NCBI RefSeq assembly: GCF_014649775.1
Contig: NZ_BMTR01000025.1
Span: 1-64,000, forward strand
From: Streptomyces longisporoflavus
GTDB taxonomy: Bacteria > Actinomycetota > Actinomycetes > Streptomycetales > Streptomycetaceae
DNA length: 64,000 nt
Direction: 5' to 3'
Part shown: positions 52,430-60,999 of the stretch, in pieces
How positions within the stretch are numbered: the stretch's first letter is position 1
How the letters are laid out: every line of letters starts with the position of its first letter
Translations under genes and position numbers: made by a program
The notes under the pieces: generated by a model
Told to the model about the DNA's origin: nothing
The model's database searches: none
What the model saw: only the letters and a program-made list of their open reading frames with translations

Positions 52430-53689
52430 CTAGTTGATCTCCCCCGGCCGCACGACCTCCGTGATGCCCCGCGCAGCCAAGTGCGCAGAGTCCCCCACCC
52501 GGCTCGCGAGTACCGTCGTAGGCCGGACCCCGTCCGCGACGAGGCCCATGAAGGCGTCGAACACCGCGCCCCCCGGCGCGCACGAAGACCGGGACGAGGT
52601 GGAGTCGTCCACGACCACAGCAGTGCCCCGCACCGCAGGCGCGTACTCCCTCCCCCGCCACTCCTCAGCGAGACGCCCCAGCACCTCACCCCCCGGCTTG
52701 GCCTTCCCCTCATTGGTCAGCAGACCCAGGCTGTACTCAAGTTCAGGGAAATCCGCCAGCGCACGCGACACGTCGTGCGAGCACCACCACGTCACCCCCC
52801 ACACGTCCGCGCAGTCGAGCGCAGCCTCCACCGTCGCCTCGGTGAAGGACGCCGCATGCTCGGCGGGGATGAGGGGAGCGGGCGCGCCCACCTCCTGGAG
52901 CCACACCGGACGGTGCGGATCGTCCGCCCACGCCTTCGACAGCTCGATCATGTACGCGGCGTGCTGCGCCGTGGCGACGCCCTCACGTCCGTACCGCTGC
53001 GCCGTGCCGTTGAACACCCAGGAGTGCACGGCGGTCGCACCACCGAGCCGCGCGGCCTGGGCCGGAGTGAAGGGCTGGTCGTCCTGGTACCACGCGGCGT
53101 CGTACTCGGCGTGCAGATGCAGCCGGCCCGGCGCCCCCTCCTCGCACGCGGCGAGCACCCGCCGCAGCCACTGCTCCGCCTGCTCCTGCGTGATGCGGTC
53201 GGGATCGGGATGCGGCCCCGCCGAGAACTGGTTGACCTCGTTGCCGATGGTCATGCCGATGAAGTTCGGCCGGTCGGCCAACGCGGCGGCGAGCGTACGA
53301 AGGTAGGCGATCTCGCCCTCCACCACGTCGGGGTCGGTGAAGATGTTCCGCCGGTGCCAGGTCTGCGTCCAGGCGGGCAGGAAGTCGAAGCTCGACAAGT
53401 GCCCCTGGAGTCCGTCGACGTTGACGTCGAGCCCGCGCTCGGCGGCGGCATCGGCGAGGGCGACGAGCTGTTCCACGGCGCGCGGCCGTATCAGGGTGCG
53501 GTTGGGCTGGAAGTAGGGCCAGATCGGAAAGACCCGGATGTGGTCGAGGCCGAGCGCGGCGATCGCGTCGAGATCGGCGCGCACGGCGTCGATGTCGAAG
53601 TCGAGCCAGTGGTGGAACCACCCCTGGCTGGGGGTGTAGTTCGCGCCGAAACGCGGCGCTGCGGAAGGCTCACGGGTCGTACGAGACAT
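52430..53689 (-). CDS. GH5-type glycoside hydrolase, possible beta-mannosidase
   Basis: 419 aa from ATG 53689. TIM-barrel clan A pattern: RFGANYTPSQGWFHHWLDFD start, IGMTIGNEVNQF (acid/base Glu151), VWLQEVGAP (nucleophile Glu266), VTWWCSHDV. No signal peptide, so it acts inside the cell. The sequence recalls GH5 exo-enzymes, and one GH5 subfamily (GH5_18) contains beta-mannosidases that cleave the Man-beta-1,4-GlcNAc core of N-glycans; membership is a guess from context. It sits between the permeases and the GH38 gene, 54 nt before the latter. Confidence 0.8.
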   Translation of the reverse strand: MSRTTREPSAAPRFGANYTPSQGWFHHWLDFDIDAVRADLDAIAALGLDHIRVFPIWPYFQPNRTLIRPRAVEQLVALADAAAERGLDVNVDGLQGHLSSFDFLPAWTQTWHRRNIFTDPDVVEGEIAYLRTLAAALADRPNFIGMTIGNEVNQFSAGPHPDPDRITQEQAEQWLRRVLAACEEGAPGRLHLHAEYDAAWYQDDQPFTPAQAARLGGATAVHSWVFNGTAQRYGREGVATAQHAAYMIELSKAWADDPHRPVWLQEVGAPAPLIPAEHAASFTEATVEAALDCADVWGVTWWCSHDVSRALADFPELEYSLGLLTNEGKAKPGGEVLGRLAEEWRGREYAPAVRGTAVVVDDSTSSRSSCAPGGAVFDAFMGLVADGVRPTTVLASRVGDSAHLAARGITEVVRPGEIN

Positions 53690-53737
53690 GCGAATCCTGG
53701 TTCTCGGTGGTGCGGGGGGTTCAGCGCGGGCGACGGC

Positions 53738-54676
53738 TCAGCCCTTGACCGCCCCCTCGCCCACCCCGCGGAAGAAGTACCGCTGGAGGCAGCCGAAGAG
53801 CACGATCAGCGGCAGCACGGCGATGACCGTGCCCGCGGCCACGAGCCGTTCGTCGTTGGCGAAGGTGCCGTGCAGGTAGTTCAGGCCGATGGTCAGGGTG
53901 AACCTGTCCGGGTCGCTCAGCACGATCAGCGGCCACAGGAAATCGTCCCAGGCGCCCATGAAGGCGAAGATCGCCACCACGGCGAGGGTGCCCTTGACCG
54001 CGGGCAGGGCGATCCGCAGGAAGCGCTGCCAGACGTTGGCGCCGTCGACGTACGCGGCTTCCTCGATCTCGTACGGCAGGTTCAGGAAGGCGTTGCGCAT
54101 CAGCAGGACGTTGAGCGCGGAGATGCAGCCGGGCAGCAGCACACCGATGAGGGTGTTGTTCAGGCCGAGCTCCCGCATGGTCGTGAACTGGGCGATGATG
54201 ATGCCCTCCACGGGCACCAGCATGGCGAGGATGAACACGATCGTGGCTGCCCTGCGGCCCCGGTAGCGCAGGCGCGCGAGGGCGTAGCCGGCGAGGGTGG
54301 CGCCCACGCAGTTGGTCACCACGTTCGCGGCGGCCACCTTCAGGGAGTTGAGCGCGTAGTCCCAGACGGGGATGGTGTCGGCGACCCGCTCGTAGTTGTG
54401 GAGGGTCGGACTGCCTGGCAGGAACTCGGGCGGCGAGCTGAAGATGTTCTCGTGCGGGCCCTTGAGGGACGTGGACAGCTGCCAGAGGAAGGGCCCGATC
54501 ATCAGGGCAAGGACGGCGAGCAGGAGCAGGTAGCGCAGGACGATTTCCCATACGGGCATCCGACGGCCGTTCTCGTCGGTGATCCGCCCGCGCTTGCGGG
54601 CGCCGCTCTTCCCGGTCCTGCCCTCCGTCTTCCGCGTCGCCTGCTCGGTCTCGCGCGTTTCCGTCACGGTGCTCAC
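53738..54676 (-). CDS. Carbohydrate ABC transporter permease (MalG type)
   Basis: 312 aa from GTG 54676 with AAGGAGG upstream; GTGA overlaps the previous stop (54673-54676). Six helices; the EAA loop EEAAYVDGANVWQRFLRIAL that contacts the ATPase is intact. A basic ~35-residue N-terminal tail precedes the first helix. It pairs with the MalF-type gene upstream and the binding protein to import an oligosaccharide. No ATPase gene is in this operon; a shared MsiK-like ATPase elsewhere is the usual Streptomyces solution. Confidence 0.92.
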   Translation of the reverse strand: MSTVTETRETEQATRKTEGRTGKSGARKRGRITDENGRRMPVWEIVLRYLLLLAVLALMIGPFLWQLSTSLKGPHENIFSSPPEFLPGSPTLHNYERVADTIPVWDYALNSLKVAAANVVTNCVGATLAGYALARLRYRGRRAATIVFILAMLVPVEGIIIAQFTTMRELGLNNTLIGVLLPGCISALNVLLMRNAFLNLPYEIEEAAYVDGANVWQRFLRIALPAVKGTLAVVAIFAFMGAWDDFLWPLIVLSDPDRFTLTIGLNYLHGTFANDERLVAAGTVIAVLPLIVLFGCLQRYFFRGVGEGAVKG

Positions 54677-55623
54677 GCGTCCTCCTTCCGGTCCGCGCGC
54701 AGTACGAGCAGCATCAGCGCGACGGTGACGACGAAGACGACGACCGAGATGGCCGACGCGTACCCGACGCGGCCGGTGAGGCCGGTGCCGACGCGCTGCA
54801 CCAGCATCACGAGCGTGGTGTCCTCGCCGGCGGGTCCGCCGTTGGGCCCCGCCATCAGATAGACCTCGGAGAACACCTTGAAGGCGGCGACCGAGGACAG
54901 CGCGGCGACCAGGACCATCGTGGAGCGCACGGCGGGCACGGTGACGGTGAGGAAGCGGCGCACGGCACCCGCGCCGTCCACGGCTGCCGCCTCGTGCAGC
55001 TCGCGCGGCACGTTGGCGAGCGCCGCCAGGTAAATGATCATGTAGTAGCCGAGGCCCTTCCAGACCGTGACGGTCATGGCGCTCAGCAGGAGCAGCCACT
55101 GATCGCTGAGGAAGCCGACCGAGCCGACCCCCACCGCCTCCAGTACCGCGTTGACCAGGCCCCGTTCGTCCAGCATCCACACCCAGATCAGGCCCACCAC
55201 GACGATGGACGCGACCACCGGCGTGTAGAAGGCGGACCGGAAGAAGGTGATGCCGGGGATGTGTTTCTGGACGAGCATCGCGAGCAGCAGCGGCAGCAGG
55301 ACGAGCGCGGGGACGACCCCGAGGATGTACAGCGTCGAGTTGCGCAGCCCGATCCAGAACATGTCGTCGTGCAGCAGCTCCCGGAAGTTGTCCAGGCCGA
55401 CGAACTCCCCCGGTATCAGGGTCCGCTTGTCGGTGAAGGAGTTGATGAGCGTGCTGACGAACGGATAGAGGATGAAGATGCCGACGATCAGCAGCCCGGG
55501 AGCGGCGAACAGCCATGGACTGGAGGGCAGTTGACGCCTGATGCGCTTGCGCGGGCCGTCGGTGACGGCACGGGAAGCGGTGGCTGCCGTACGGGGGGCG
55601 GTGACGGCACTGGAGCTTTTCAT
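54673..55623 (-). CDS. Carbohydrate ABC transporter permease (MalF type)
   Basis: 316 aa, ATG start at 55623. Six membrane helices (first: WLFAAPGLLIVGIFILYPFV) and the EAA loop HEAAAVDGAGAVRRFLTVTV. Second in the order binding protein, MalF, MalG, GH5, GH38. The binding-protein gene ends 24 nt upstream. The N-terminal ~35 residues are polar and cytoplasmic. Confidence 0.92.
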   Translation of the reverse strand: MKSSSAVTAPRTAATASRAVTDGPRKRIRRQLPSSPWLFAAPGLLIVGIFILYPFVSTLINSFTDKRTLIPGEFVGLDNFRELLHDDMFWIGLRNSTLYILGVVPALVLLPLLLAMLVQKHIPGITFFRSAFYTPVVASIVVVGLIWVWMLDERGLVNAVLEAVGVGSVGFLSDQWLLLLSAMTVTVWKGLGYYMIIYLAALANVPRELHEAAAVDGAGAVRRFLTVTVPAVRSTMVLVAALSSVAAFKVFSEVYLMAGPNGGPAGEDTTLVMLVQRVGTGLTGRVGYASAISVVVFVVTVALMLLVLRADRKEDA

Positions 55624-55646
55624 GGTGGTGGTCCCGTGTCGTCTTC

Positions 55647-56954
55647 TCAGCTCTGCTGAAGCAGCCGGTCGCAGTTATTGACAGCGTTGTCAAGCGCTTC
55701 CTCGGGGCTTTCCTTGCCTTGCAGCGCCTTGCCGACGCTGTTGCGCAGCTCGATCTTCATCTGCTCGCTGAACAGCACGGGCGTGTAATTGACCGCTGTC
55801 TTCACGGACTTGGCGGCGGCGATGCGTACACGCGTGTCGTCCGTCCCGTCCTCCTTGGTGAAGTACGGGTCGTCGAGCGAGCCCTCCGTGCTGGGGAAGA
55901 TGGCGACCTTCTTGGCGAACGACATCTGGTGCGCCGCGTCCGTCACGTAGTGGGCGAAGGCCACGGCTGCGGGCGTCTGCTTGGTGCGGGTGTTCACCAT
56001 CACGCCCATCACGTACATGTTGTCCTTGCCGGTGTTCGTGATCTGCGGGGTGATCCCGATGTTCTTGTAGAGGGAGGGCGCTTCCTTCTTGAACTTGCCG
56101 AGATCCAGGGCGCTTCCGGGGTTCATGGCGACGGCCTCGGTGAGGAACTTCTTGCCCGTCGACTCGGGCGTGGCGTTGAGCGCCTGCCCGTCGAGCGCCT
56201 TGGCGTCGTACAACTCCTTGTACTTCTTGAGGAGTTCGACGCCCTTGGGCCCGTTGAAGGTGAACTTGGTCCCCTCCTTGTCCATCAGCGGGACGCCGTA
56301 GCGGCCGAAGTCCTCGATGGTGGGGATGTTGGCGAGGGTGGCGGTCTTTCCCTTGCTCTTCTTCGACAACTGCAGCGCGGCGTCGAAGAGTTCGTCGTAC
56401 GTCTTCGGCGGCTTGTCGGCGTCGAGGCCCGCGTCCTTGAAGAGCCGCTTGTTGTAGAAGAGCGGACCGGTGTTCAGGTACCACGGGAAGGCGTACGTCC
56501 CCTCCATCCCCGGTATCTGGTGGCTCTTCCAGGCCCCCGGCAGGTACTCCTTCTCGTACTTGCCCGCGGCCTTGTCGAGGTCGAGCGCGAGCCCGGCCTT
56601 GGCCAGCGGGGCCACCAGGTCGGGCGAGACGTTGACGACGTCCGGCAGGGTTCCGGCGGCGGCGTCGGCGCTGATCTTGTCGGCGTAGCCCTCGCCGGGC
56701 TGGTCGACCCAGTTCACCTTCGTGCCCGGGTACTTCTTCTCGAAGCCGTCGACGACGCCCTCGAAGTACGACTTGAAGTTGGCCTTCAGGTTCCAGGTCT
56801 GGAAGGTGATCTCGCCCTCGATCTTGCCCGAGGCGTCCGTCGAGCCGCCGCCGTCACCTCCCTCGCCGCAGGCGCTCAGCGGCAGGAGCACGGCGATGGC
56901 GGCGGCAGCGGCGGCTGCCCTTCTGGAGATGCGGGGGTGTCGGGAGATGCGCAC
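55647..56954 (-). CDS. Extracellular solute-binding lipoprotein for oligosaccharides
   Basis: 435 aa from GTG 56954; GGAG lies ~10 nt upstream. Signal peptide with lipobox PLSAC near residue 29. Family 1 binding protein: EITFQTWNLKANFKSYFEGV, FEKKYPGTKVNWVDQPGEGY, TLPDVVNVSPDLVAPLAKAG, YAFPWYLNTGPLFYNKRLF. It captures the glycan fragments later hydrolysed by the GH5 and GH38 enzymes. First gene of the LacI-facing operon. Confidence 0.93.
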   Translation of the reverse strand: MRISRHPRISRRAAAAAAAIAVLLPLSACGEGGDGGGSTDASGKIEGEITFQTWNLKANFKSYFEGVVDGFEKKYPGTKVNWVDQPGEGYADKISADAAAGTLPDVVNVSPDLVAPLAKAGLALDLDKAAGKYEKEYLPGAWKSHQIPGMEGTYAFPWYLNTGPLFYNKRLFKDAGLDADKPPKTYDELFDAALQLSKKSKGKTATLANIPTIEDFGRYGVPLMDKEGTKFTFNGPKGVELLKKYKELYDAKALDGQALNATPESTGKKFLTEAVAMNPGSALDLGKFKKEAPSLYKNIGITPQITNTGKDNMYVMGVMVNTRTKQTPAAVAFAHYVTDAAHQMSFAKKVAIFPSTEGSLDDPYFTKEDGTDDTRVRIAAAKSVKTAVNYTPVLFSEQMKIELRNSVGKALQGKESPEEALDNAVNNCDRLLQQS

Positions 56955-57017
56955 GGTGAAACGGCTCCTTTGCTCGGCCCAGCGTGAGGCAGACCTTGCA
57001 TGGAACGCCGGTAAAAA

Positions 57018-57023
57018 GTCAAT
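57018..57023 (-). promoter_or_regulatory. -35 box of the mannoside operon promoter (candidate)
   Basis: TTGACT on the reverse strand (57018-57023), with CAAGGT-like sequence about 17-18 nt further on as a weak -10. It is 64-69 nt upstream of the binding-protein start, downstream of the operators. Confidence 0.4.
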
Positions 57024-57111
57024 GGATTCGTTGGATAATTCTGGCCAGCCTCGCCAAAGTCTCCCCAACTACGCAGGTCAGAGCGGTGTGTTCAACTCCT
57101 TGCGGGGATCG

Positions 57112-57151
57112 ACTAATGCGCTTTAGAGTGTGCTGGCTCAAGCGCATTAGT
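57112..57151. promoter_or_regulatory. Paired LacI-type operators
   Basis: ACTAATGCGCTT (57112-57123) and AAGCGCATTAGT (57140-57151) are perfect 12-bp inverted arms 16 nt apart. Each arm also contains a LacI-like half-symmetric site around GCGC (TAATGCGCTTTA and TCAAGCGCATTA). They lie between the divergent lacI-like and binding-protein genes. Confidence 0.75.
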
Positions 57152-57180
57152 ATGAGCGCCACAGGAAAGGGGCAACACCG

Positions 57181-58233
57181 GTGCAAGGCAAGCGGTCCCC
57201 GGCACGCCGGCCGACCATGAAGGACATCGCGCGCCGCGCCGGAGTCTCCGAGAGCGCCGTGTCCTTCGCGCTCAACGACCGGCCGGGCGTCTCCGACATC
57301 ACCCGCGACCGTGTCCGCAGGGTCGCCGAGCAACTGGGCTGGCACCCGAGCACCGCGGCGCGCGCCCTGTCCGGCGAGGGCGCGGCGACGGTGGGTCTCG
57401 TGGTGGCGAGGCCCGCGGGCACGCTGGGCGTCGACTCGTTCTTCCTGCAACTGATCTCGGGCATCCAGGAGGTCCTGGCCGAGCGGCAGTTGGGCCTGCT
57501 CTTCCAGGTGGCCGAAGACGTGACCGCCGAGTGCGCCGTCTACCAGCGGTGGTGGGCCGAGCGACGGGTGGACGGCGTCCTGGTCGTGGACCCGCGCACG
57601 GACGACCCCCGCCCGGCGCTCCTCGACGAACTGGGGCTCCCCGCCGTGGTCACGGGCGGCGTGCCCGACCCGGACGCGCACCACCCCGGCCTCTCCACCG
57701 TCTGGGCGGACGACGCGGGCGCGATGGCGGCGATCGTGGACCACCTCTACGCCCTCGGTCACCGCCGCATCGTGCACATCGCGGGCCTGCCCGGCCTCGC
57801 CCACACGGAGCGGCGCATCCGTACGCTGCGCGCCGAGGCCGAGCGGCGCGGTCTCTCCGAGGTCCGCTCGGTGACCACGGACTACTCGGACGCGGAGGGC
57901 GCCGCGGTGACCCGGCGCATGCTGTCCGGCGCGTCGCCGCCGACGGCCTTGGTGTACGACAACGACGTGATGGCCGTCGCCGGAGTCGCCGCGGGGGCCT
58001 CGCTCGGGTTCGCCGTGCCGGGGGACGTGTCGGTGATCGCCTGGGAGGACTCGGCGCTGTGCCGGATGGTGCACCCCTGGCTGACGGCCCTGTCGCGCGA
58101 CACGATGGCCTTCGGCCGGACGGCGGCGCGCGAACTCCTGTCACTCCTGGACGACGGCCCCGCGGCCACGGTCCAGGTACCACTGCCCACACTCATCGAA
58201 CGGGAGAGCACGGGGCGGGCGGCCGGGGGCTGA
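57181..58233 (+). CDS. LacI-family transcriptional regulator of the mannoside operon
   Basis: 350 aa, GTG start with GGAAAGGGG upstream. DNA-binding part: MKDIARRAGVSESAVSFALN followed by hinge helix STAARALSGEG. The periplasmic-binding-like effector domain contains GLVVARPAGTLG, DGVLVVDPRTDD, HRRIVHIAGLPG and SVIAWEDSALCRMVHPWLTA. It likely represses the divergent binding protein-permease-GH5-GH38 operon and is released by a mannose-containing sugar. The binding sites are readable just upstream. Confidence 0.93.
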   Translation: MQGKRSPARRPTMKDIARRAGVSESAVSFALNDRPGVSDITRDRVRRVAEQLGWHPSTAARALSGEGAATVGLVVARPAGTLGVDSFFLQLISGIQEVLAERQLGLLFQVAEDVTAECAVYQRWWAERRVDGVLVVDPRTDDPRPALLDELGLPAVVTGGVPDPDAHHPGLSTVWADDAGAMAAIVDHLYALGHRRIVHIAGLPGLAHTERRIRTLRAEAERRGLSEVRSVTTDYSDAEGAAVTRRMLSGASPPTALVYDNDVMAVAGVAAGASLGFAVPGDVSVIAWEDSALCRMVHPWLTALSRDTMAFGRTAARELLSLLDDGPAATVQVPLPTLIERESTGRAAGG

Positions 58234-58288
58234 ACGTCCCGCCCCGTCCGGCGGCAGGCCTGTCGTACTCCGCCAGTACGGTGCCGGT

Positions 58289-58753
58289 ATGGCGGACATC
58301 TACGAACTCTCGATCGCGCTGGACCTACGAGACGATCTCTCCGAGGGACAGATCGCCGAGCTCCGGTGGCATCTGGGGCAGGGCCCGCGTCCTGCGACGC
58401 TGAGCGTGGTGCGCGAGTTCCCCGTCGTGGTGGAGGACGACCGGGGCGAGCTCGTGACGGAGGACGCCCCCGCGCCGCTCCTGGGGTGTCATGACACGGC
58501 CCTGAAGGCGGGCGGAGCGCTCACCTCCGTGCTGCTGCCGCGCAAAGGCGGCTGGGCGCTGACCGCCCGGCAGGAGGTCCACCCGGACGACTTCGATCGC
58601 GTCGGTGAACTGCTCGTGTGGCTCGCGGCCAGGGCCGAGGGCCACCACGAGCGGTTCGACGGCTCCGTCCGCGTCGGCTGGACCAGGTTCTACGAGGAGG
58701 ACGAGCCCCGCCCGCTGGCAGTACGCGACGGCGGGATCGAATGGCCCTCGTGA
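58289..58753 (+). CDS. Conserved hypothetical protein
   Basis: 154 aa, ATG start at 58289. Acidic, soluble, no signal or membrane helix. MADIYELSIALDLRDDLSEG and LRWHLGQGP at the N-terminus, GWALTARQEVHPDDFDRVGE in the middle, VRVGWTRFYEEDEPRPL near the end. I do not know its function; similar proteins are, I think, common in Streptomyces. It follows the LacI gene by 55 nt and faces the NTF2-like gene. Confidence 0.75.
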   Translation: MADIYELSIALDLRDDLSEGQIAELRWHLGQGPRPATLSVVREFPVVVEDDRGELVTEDAPAPLLGCHDTALKAGGALTSVLLPRKGGWALTARQEVHPDDFDRVGELLVWLAARAEGHHERFDGSVRVGWTRFYEEDEPRPLAVRDGGIEWPS

Positions 58754-58784
58754 GCGGCGGTCAGGCCCTGTCCTGCAGCGGCGG

Positions 58785-59183
58785 TCACGCCTTGTCGTAC
58801 CAGGAGAACGCCGCGATCCGCCAGCCCTCGGGGGTGCGGACGAACTGGATGGTCTTGGTCCCGCTGCCCTCGAATGGCTCGCCGTCCAAGATCCCGGACT
58901 TGCTGTACTCACCGAACCGCGAGGCGATGTCACCCTCCATCTCGGTCCGTTCGGAGGTCTCCCACTCGGAGAATTCCACCAGCCTGCCCTCGGACAACAG
59001 CTGTTGGCGCGGCTCGATGAACTCGTCCACCGTATAGACCGTGAACTGCGGTCCGGTCATGACGATCACCCCGCCGGGGATGACGAGCCGGCGGATGCGG
59101 CCCACGTCAGCGGCCTTGCCGCCCACGTTGTCGAAGGCGCCGAAGAACTCGGCGGTGAGGGCGTCGATCTCTTTCTTGGACAT
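58785..59183 (-). CDS. NTF2-like (SnoaL-type) small protein
   Basis: 132 aa, ATG start at 59183. Helix-rich N-terminus (KKEIDALTAEFFGAFDNVGG), then strands IRRLVIPGGVIVMTG, FGEYSKSGI and KTIQFVRTPEGWRIAAFSWY, which match the cone-shaped NTF2-like fold with its closing strand. Ligand or reaction unknown. Stand-alone; the stop faces the hypothetical gene. Confidence 0.78.
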   Translation of the reverse strand: MSKKEIDALTAEFFGAFDNVGGKAADVGRIRRLVIPGGVIVMTGPQFTVYTVDEFIEPRQQLLSEGRLVEFSEWETSERTEMEGDIASRFGEYSKSGILDGEPFEGSGTKTIQFVRTPEGWRIAAFSWYDKA

Positions 59184-59218
59184 GGCCGCGACGGTAACAC
59201 CGGTGCGGCGCGGGCGAC

Positions 59219-59248
59219 TTCGAAGGGGACGGGTTCGAAGGGGACGGG
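59219..59248. repeat. Tandem 15-mer, two copies
   Basis: TTCGAAGGGGACGGG occurs twice head-to-tail (59219-59233, 59234-59248) in the gap between the NTF2-like and fucosidase genes. Confidence 0.85.
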
Positions 59249-59289
59249 CCCGCGCCCGTGATCACGAGCCCGCCCCCGCGAAGAGACTC

Positions 59290-60936
59290 CTACACCCGCG
59301 ACCGGTAGAGGCCGAACTCCGCAAGCCGCACCGCCCCGCGCGACCCCGTCACCCGAAGCCTCCACTCCCGAGCCCGCACCGGCGCGGCCAGTGTCAGGAC
59401 CCGGCTCGCGCCCACGGTCTCCACCTCCGTCACGAGGGACCAGCCGGACCCGGCGGACGCCCTCGCCTCGATCACCGCGCGCTCCAGCAGCTGGCCCCGC
59501 CGGATGTCCTCGCCGAGCCGGATCCGGTCGACCTCGCGCACCTTGCCCAGGTCGACGGTGAGCGTTCCGCGGGACGGGGCGGGGCACTCCCACGCCGTAT
59601 CCGGGTCGCCGTCGACCGCGTTCGACGCGCGGCGGCCGTCGCCGCGGGCCCGCGCACCCCGCGCGAAGTCCTCCGGCAGCTCCCGCCCGATCCGCTCACG
59701 GAACTCCCTCAACCGCGCCACGTCCGCCGCCGGGAGCAGGCCCTGCTTGTCCGGCGGGATGTTCAGGAGCAGCACGGAGTTCCGGCCCACCGAGCGGAAC
59801 CAGATGTCCGTCAACTGCTCGACGGATTTGGGCTGTTCGTCCTCGTGGTAGAACCACCCCGGCCTGATCGAGACGTCGCACTCCGCCGGCCACCACTGCA
59901 CGTACCGGGCGACGGCCCGCGCCTCGGCGAGGGCTTCCCGGCTTCCCTGGTCGGGCGCGTCGTACTTCAGGGCGTAGTCGATGCTGCCGTTCCCCGAGTC
60001 CTTGACGGGGACGACGCTCCACTCGTTCTCGCGGGCGAGTCCGCCCTCGTTGCCGACCCACCGGACGTCGGGCCCGCGTACGGCGACCGTCGCGTCCGGT
60101 GCCAGGGCGCGGATGACCGCGTACCAGCTGTCCCAGTCGTACGTCTCCACCTTCTCCGGCGGGATGCGCCCCTGCGCTCCGTCGAACCACACCTCGTCGA
60201 TCGGCCCGTACTCGGTGAGCACCTCGTAGAGCTGGTTGAGCATGTGGGCGCCGTAGTCGGTCGCGTCGAGCGTGAACGACCGCGCGGCGGCGGCATCCGA
60301 CCGGTCGTCGCCGTCCACCGGTGTGGGGATGGTGCGCGGCGAGCGTGCGCTGCCGTTGGCGTAGACGCCGTGCAGATACTGGTTCTCGTCGGCGGGCGAG
60401 ATGTAGACGCCGACCTTGATGCCGTGGCGGCGCAGCGAGTCGGCGAACGGGCGCAGTACGTCACCCTTCCCGCCCCGCCAACTGCTGCTGATCACACTGT
60501 GCTTGGTGTAGCGCGACGGGTAGAGCACGAAGCCGTCGTGATGCTTGACGGTGAGGATGGCCAGCTTGAAGCCGCCGTCGCGCAGGGCCCTCGCCCACTG
60601 GTCGGTGTCGAGCCCCGAGGGTTGGAAGACATCCGGATCCTCGTCGCCCGTGCCCCATTCGAGGCCGGTGAAGGTGTTGACGCCGAAGTGCAGGAACGCG
60701 GTCTGCTCCAGGCGCTGCCAGGCGATCTGCCGCTCCGTGGGGCGGACCCGGGTTGCCTTGGCGACGACCTGGTCGGCGGAGTCCTCTGGGCTGACCGGGA
60801 TGCGGTAGGGCGGCTCCGGAGCGGCGGATGCGGCCGTGCCCGCGGGGGCGGGGGCCGCGAGCGCGAGGGAACTGCTCGACGCGGCGACCGCCGTGGTGAC
60901 GGCGGCGGTCACGAAGAGACGTCTGCTGACAGTCAT
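59290..60936 (-). CDS. Secreted GH29 alpha-L-fucosidase
   Basis: 548 aa from ATG 60936. Twin-arginine signal (SRRLFVTAAVTTAVAASSSS, cleavage near ALAAPA) indicates export folded, by Tat. GH29 barrel: FLHFGVNTFTGLEWGTGDED, KHHDGFVLYPSRYTKHSV, IDEVWFDGAQG (nucleophile Asp252), PGWFYHEDEQPKSV. The last ~130 residues form a discoidin-like F5/8 C domain (AVDGDPDTAWECPAPSRGTL) that may bind sugar. It releases L-fucose outside the cell, feeding the fucose operon. The stretch PDVFQPSGLDTDQWARALRD suggests the broader GH29 group acting on alpha-1,3/1,4-linked fucose. Confidence 0.92.
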   Translation of the reverse strand: MTVSRRLFVTAAVTTAVAASSSSLALAAPAPAGTAASAAPEPPYRIPVSPEDSADQVVAKATRVRPTERQIAWQRLEQTAFLHFGVNTFTGLEWGTGDEDPDVFQPSGLDTDQWARALRDGGFKLAILTVKHHDGFVLYPSRYTKHSVISSSWRGGKGDVLRPFADSLRRHGIKVGVYISPADENQYLHGVYANGSARSPRTIPTPVDGDDRSDAAAARSFTLDATDYGAHMLNQLYEVLTEYGPIDEVWFDGAQGRIPPEKVETYDWDSWYAVIRALAPDATVAVRGPDVRWVGNEGGLARENEWSVVPVKDSGNGSIDYALKYDAPDQGSREALAEARAVARYVQWWPAECDVSIRPGWFYHEDEQPKSVEQLTDIWFRSVGRNSVLLLNIPPDKQGLLPAADVARLREFRERIGRELPEDFARGARARGDGRRASNAVDGDPDTAWECPAPSRGTLTVDLGKVREVDRIRLGEDIRRGQLLERAVIEARASAGSGWSLVTEVETVGASRVLTLAAPVRAREWRLRVTGSRGAVRLAEFGLYRSRV

Positions 60937-60999
60937 GGGGGTGCGGGTCTCCCTGTCGGATCTCGGGGCGGTGGGGTGGATCAGCGGGGACGAGCGACG

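Noticed and set aside
49193..54862. A 1889-residue open frame on the + strand
   Set aside because: It runs antisense to the GH38, GH5 and permease genes, has Arg/Gly/Val-rich composition and no family motif. It is a by-product of G/C at third codon positions.
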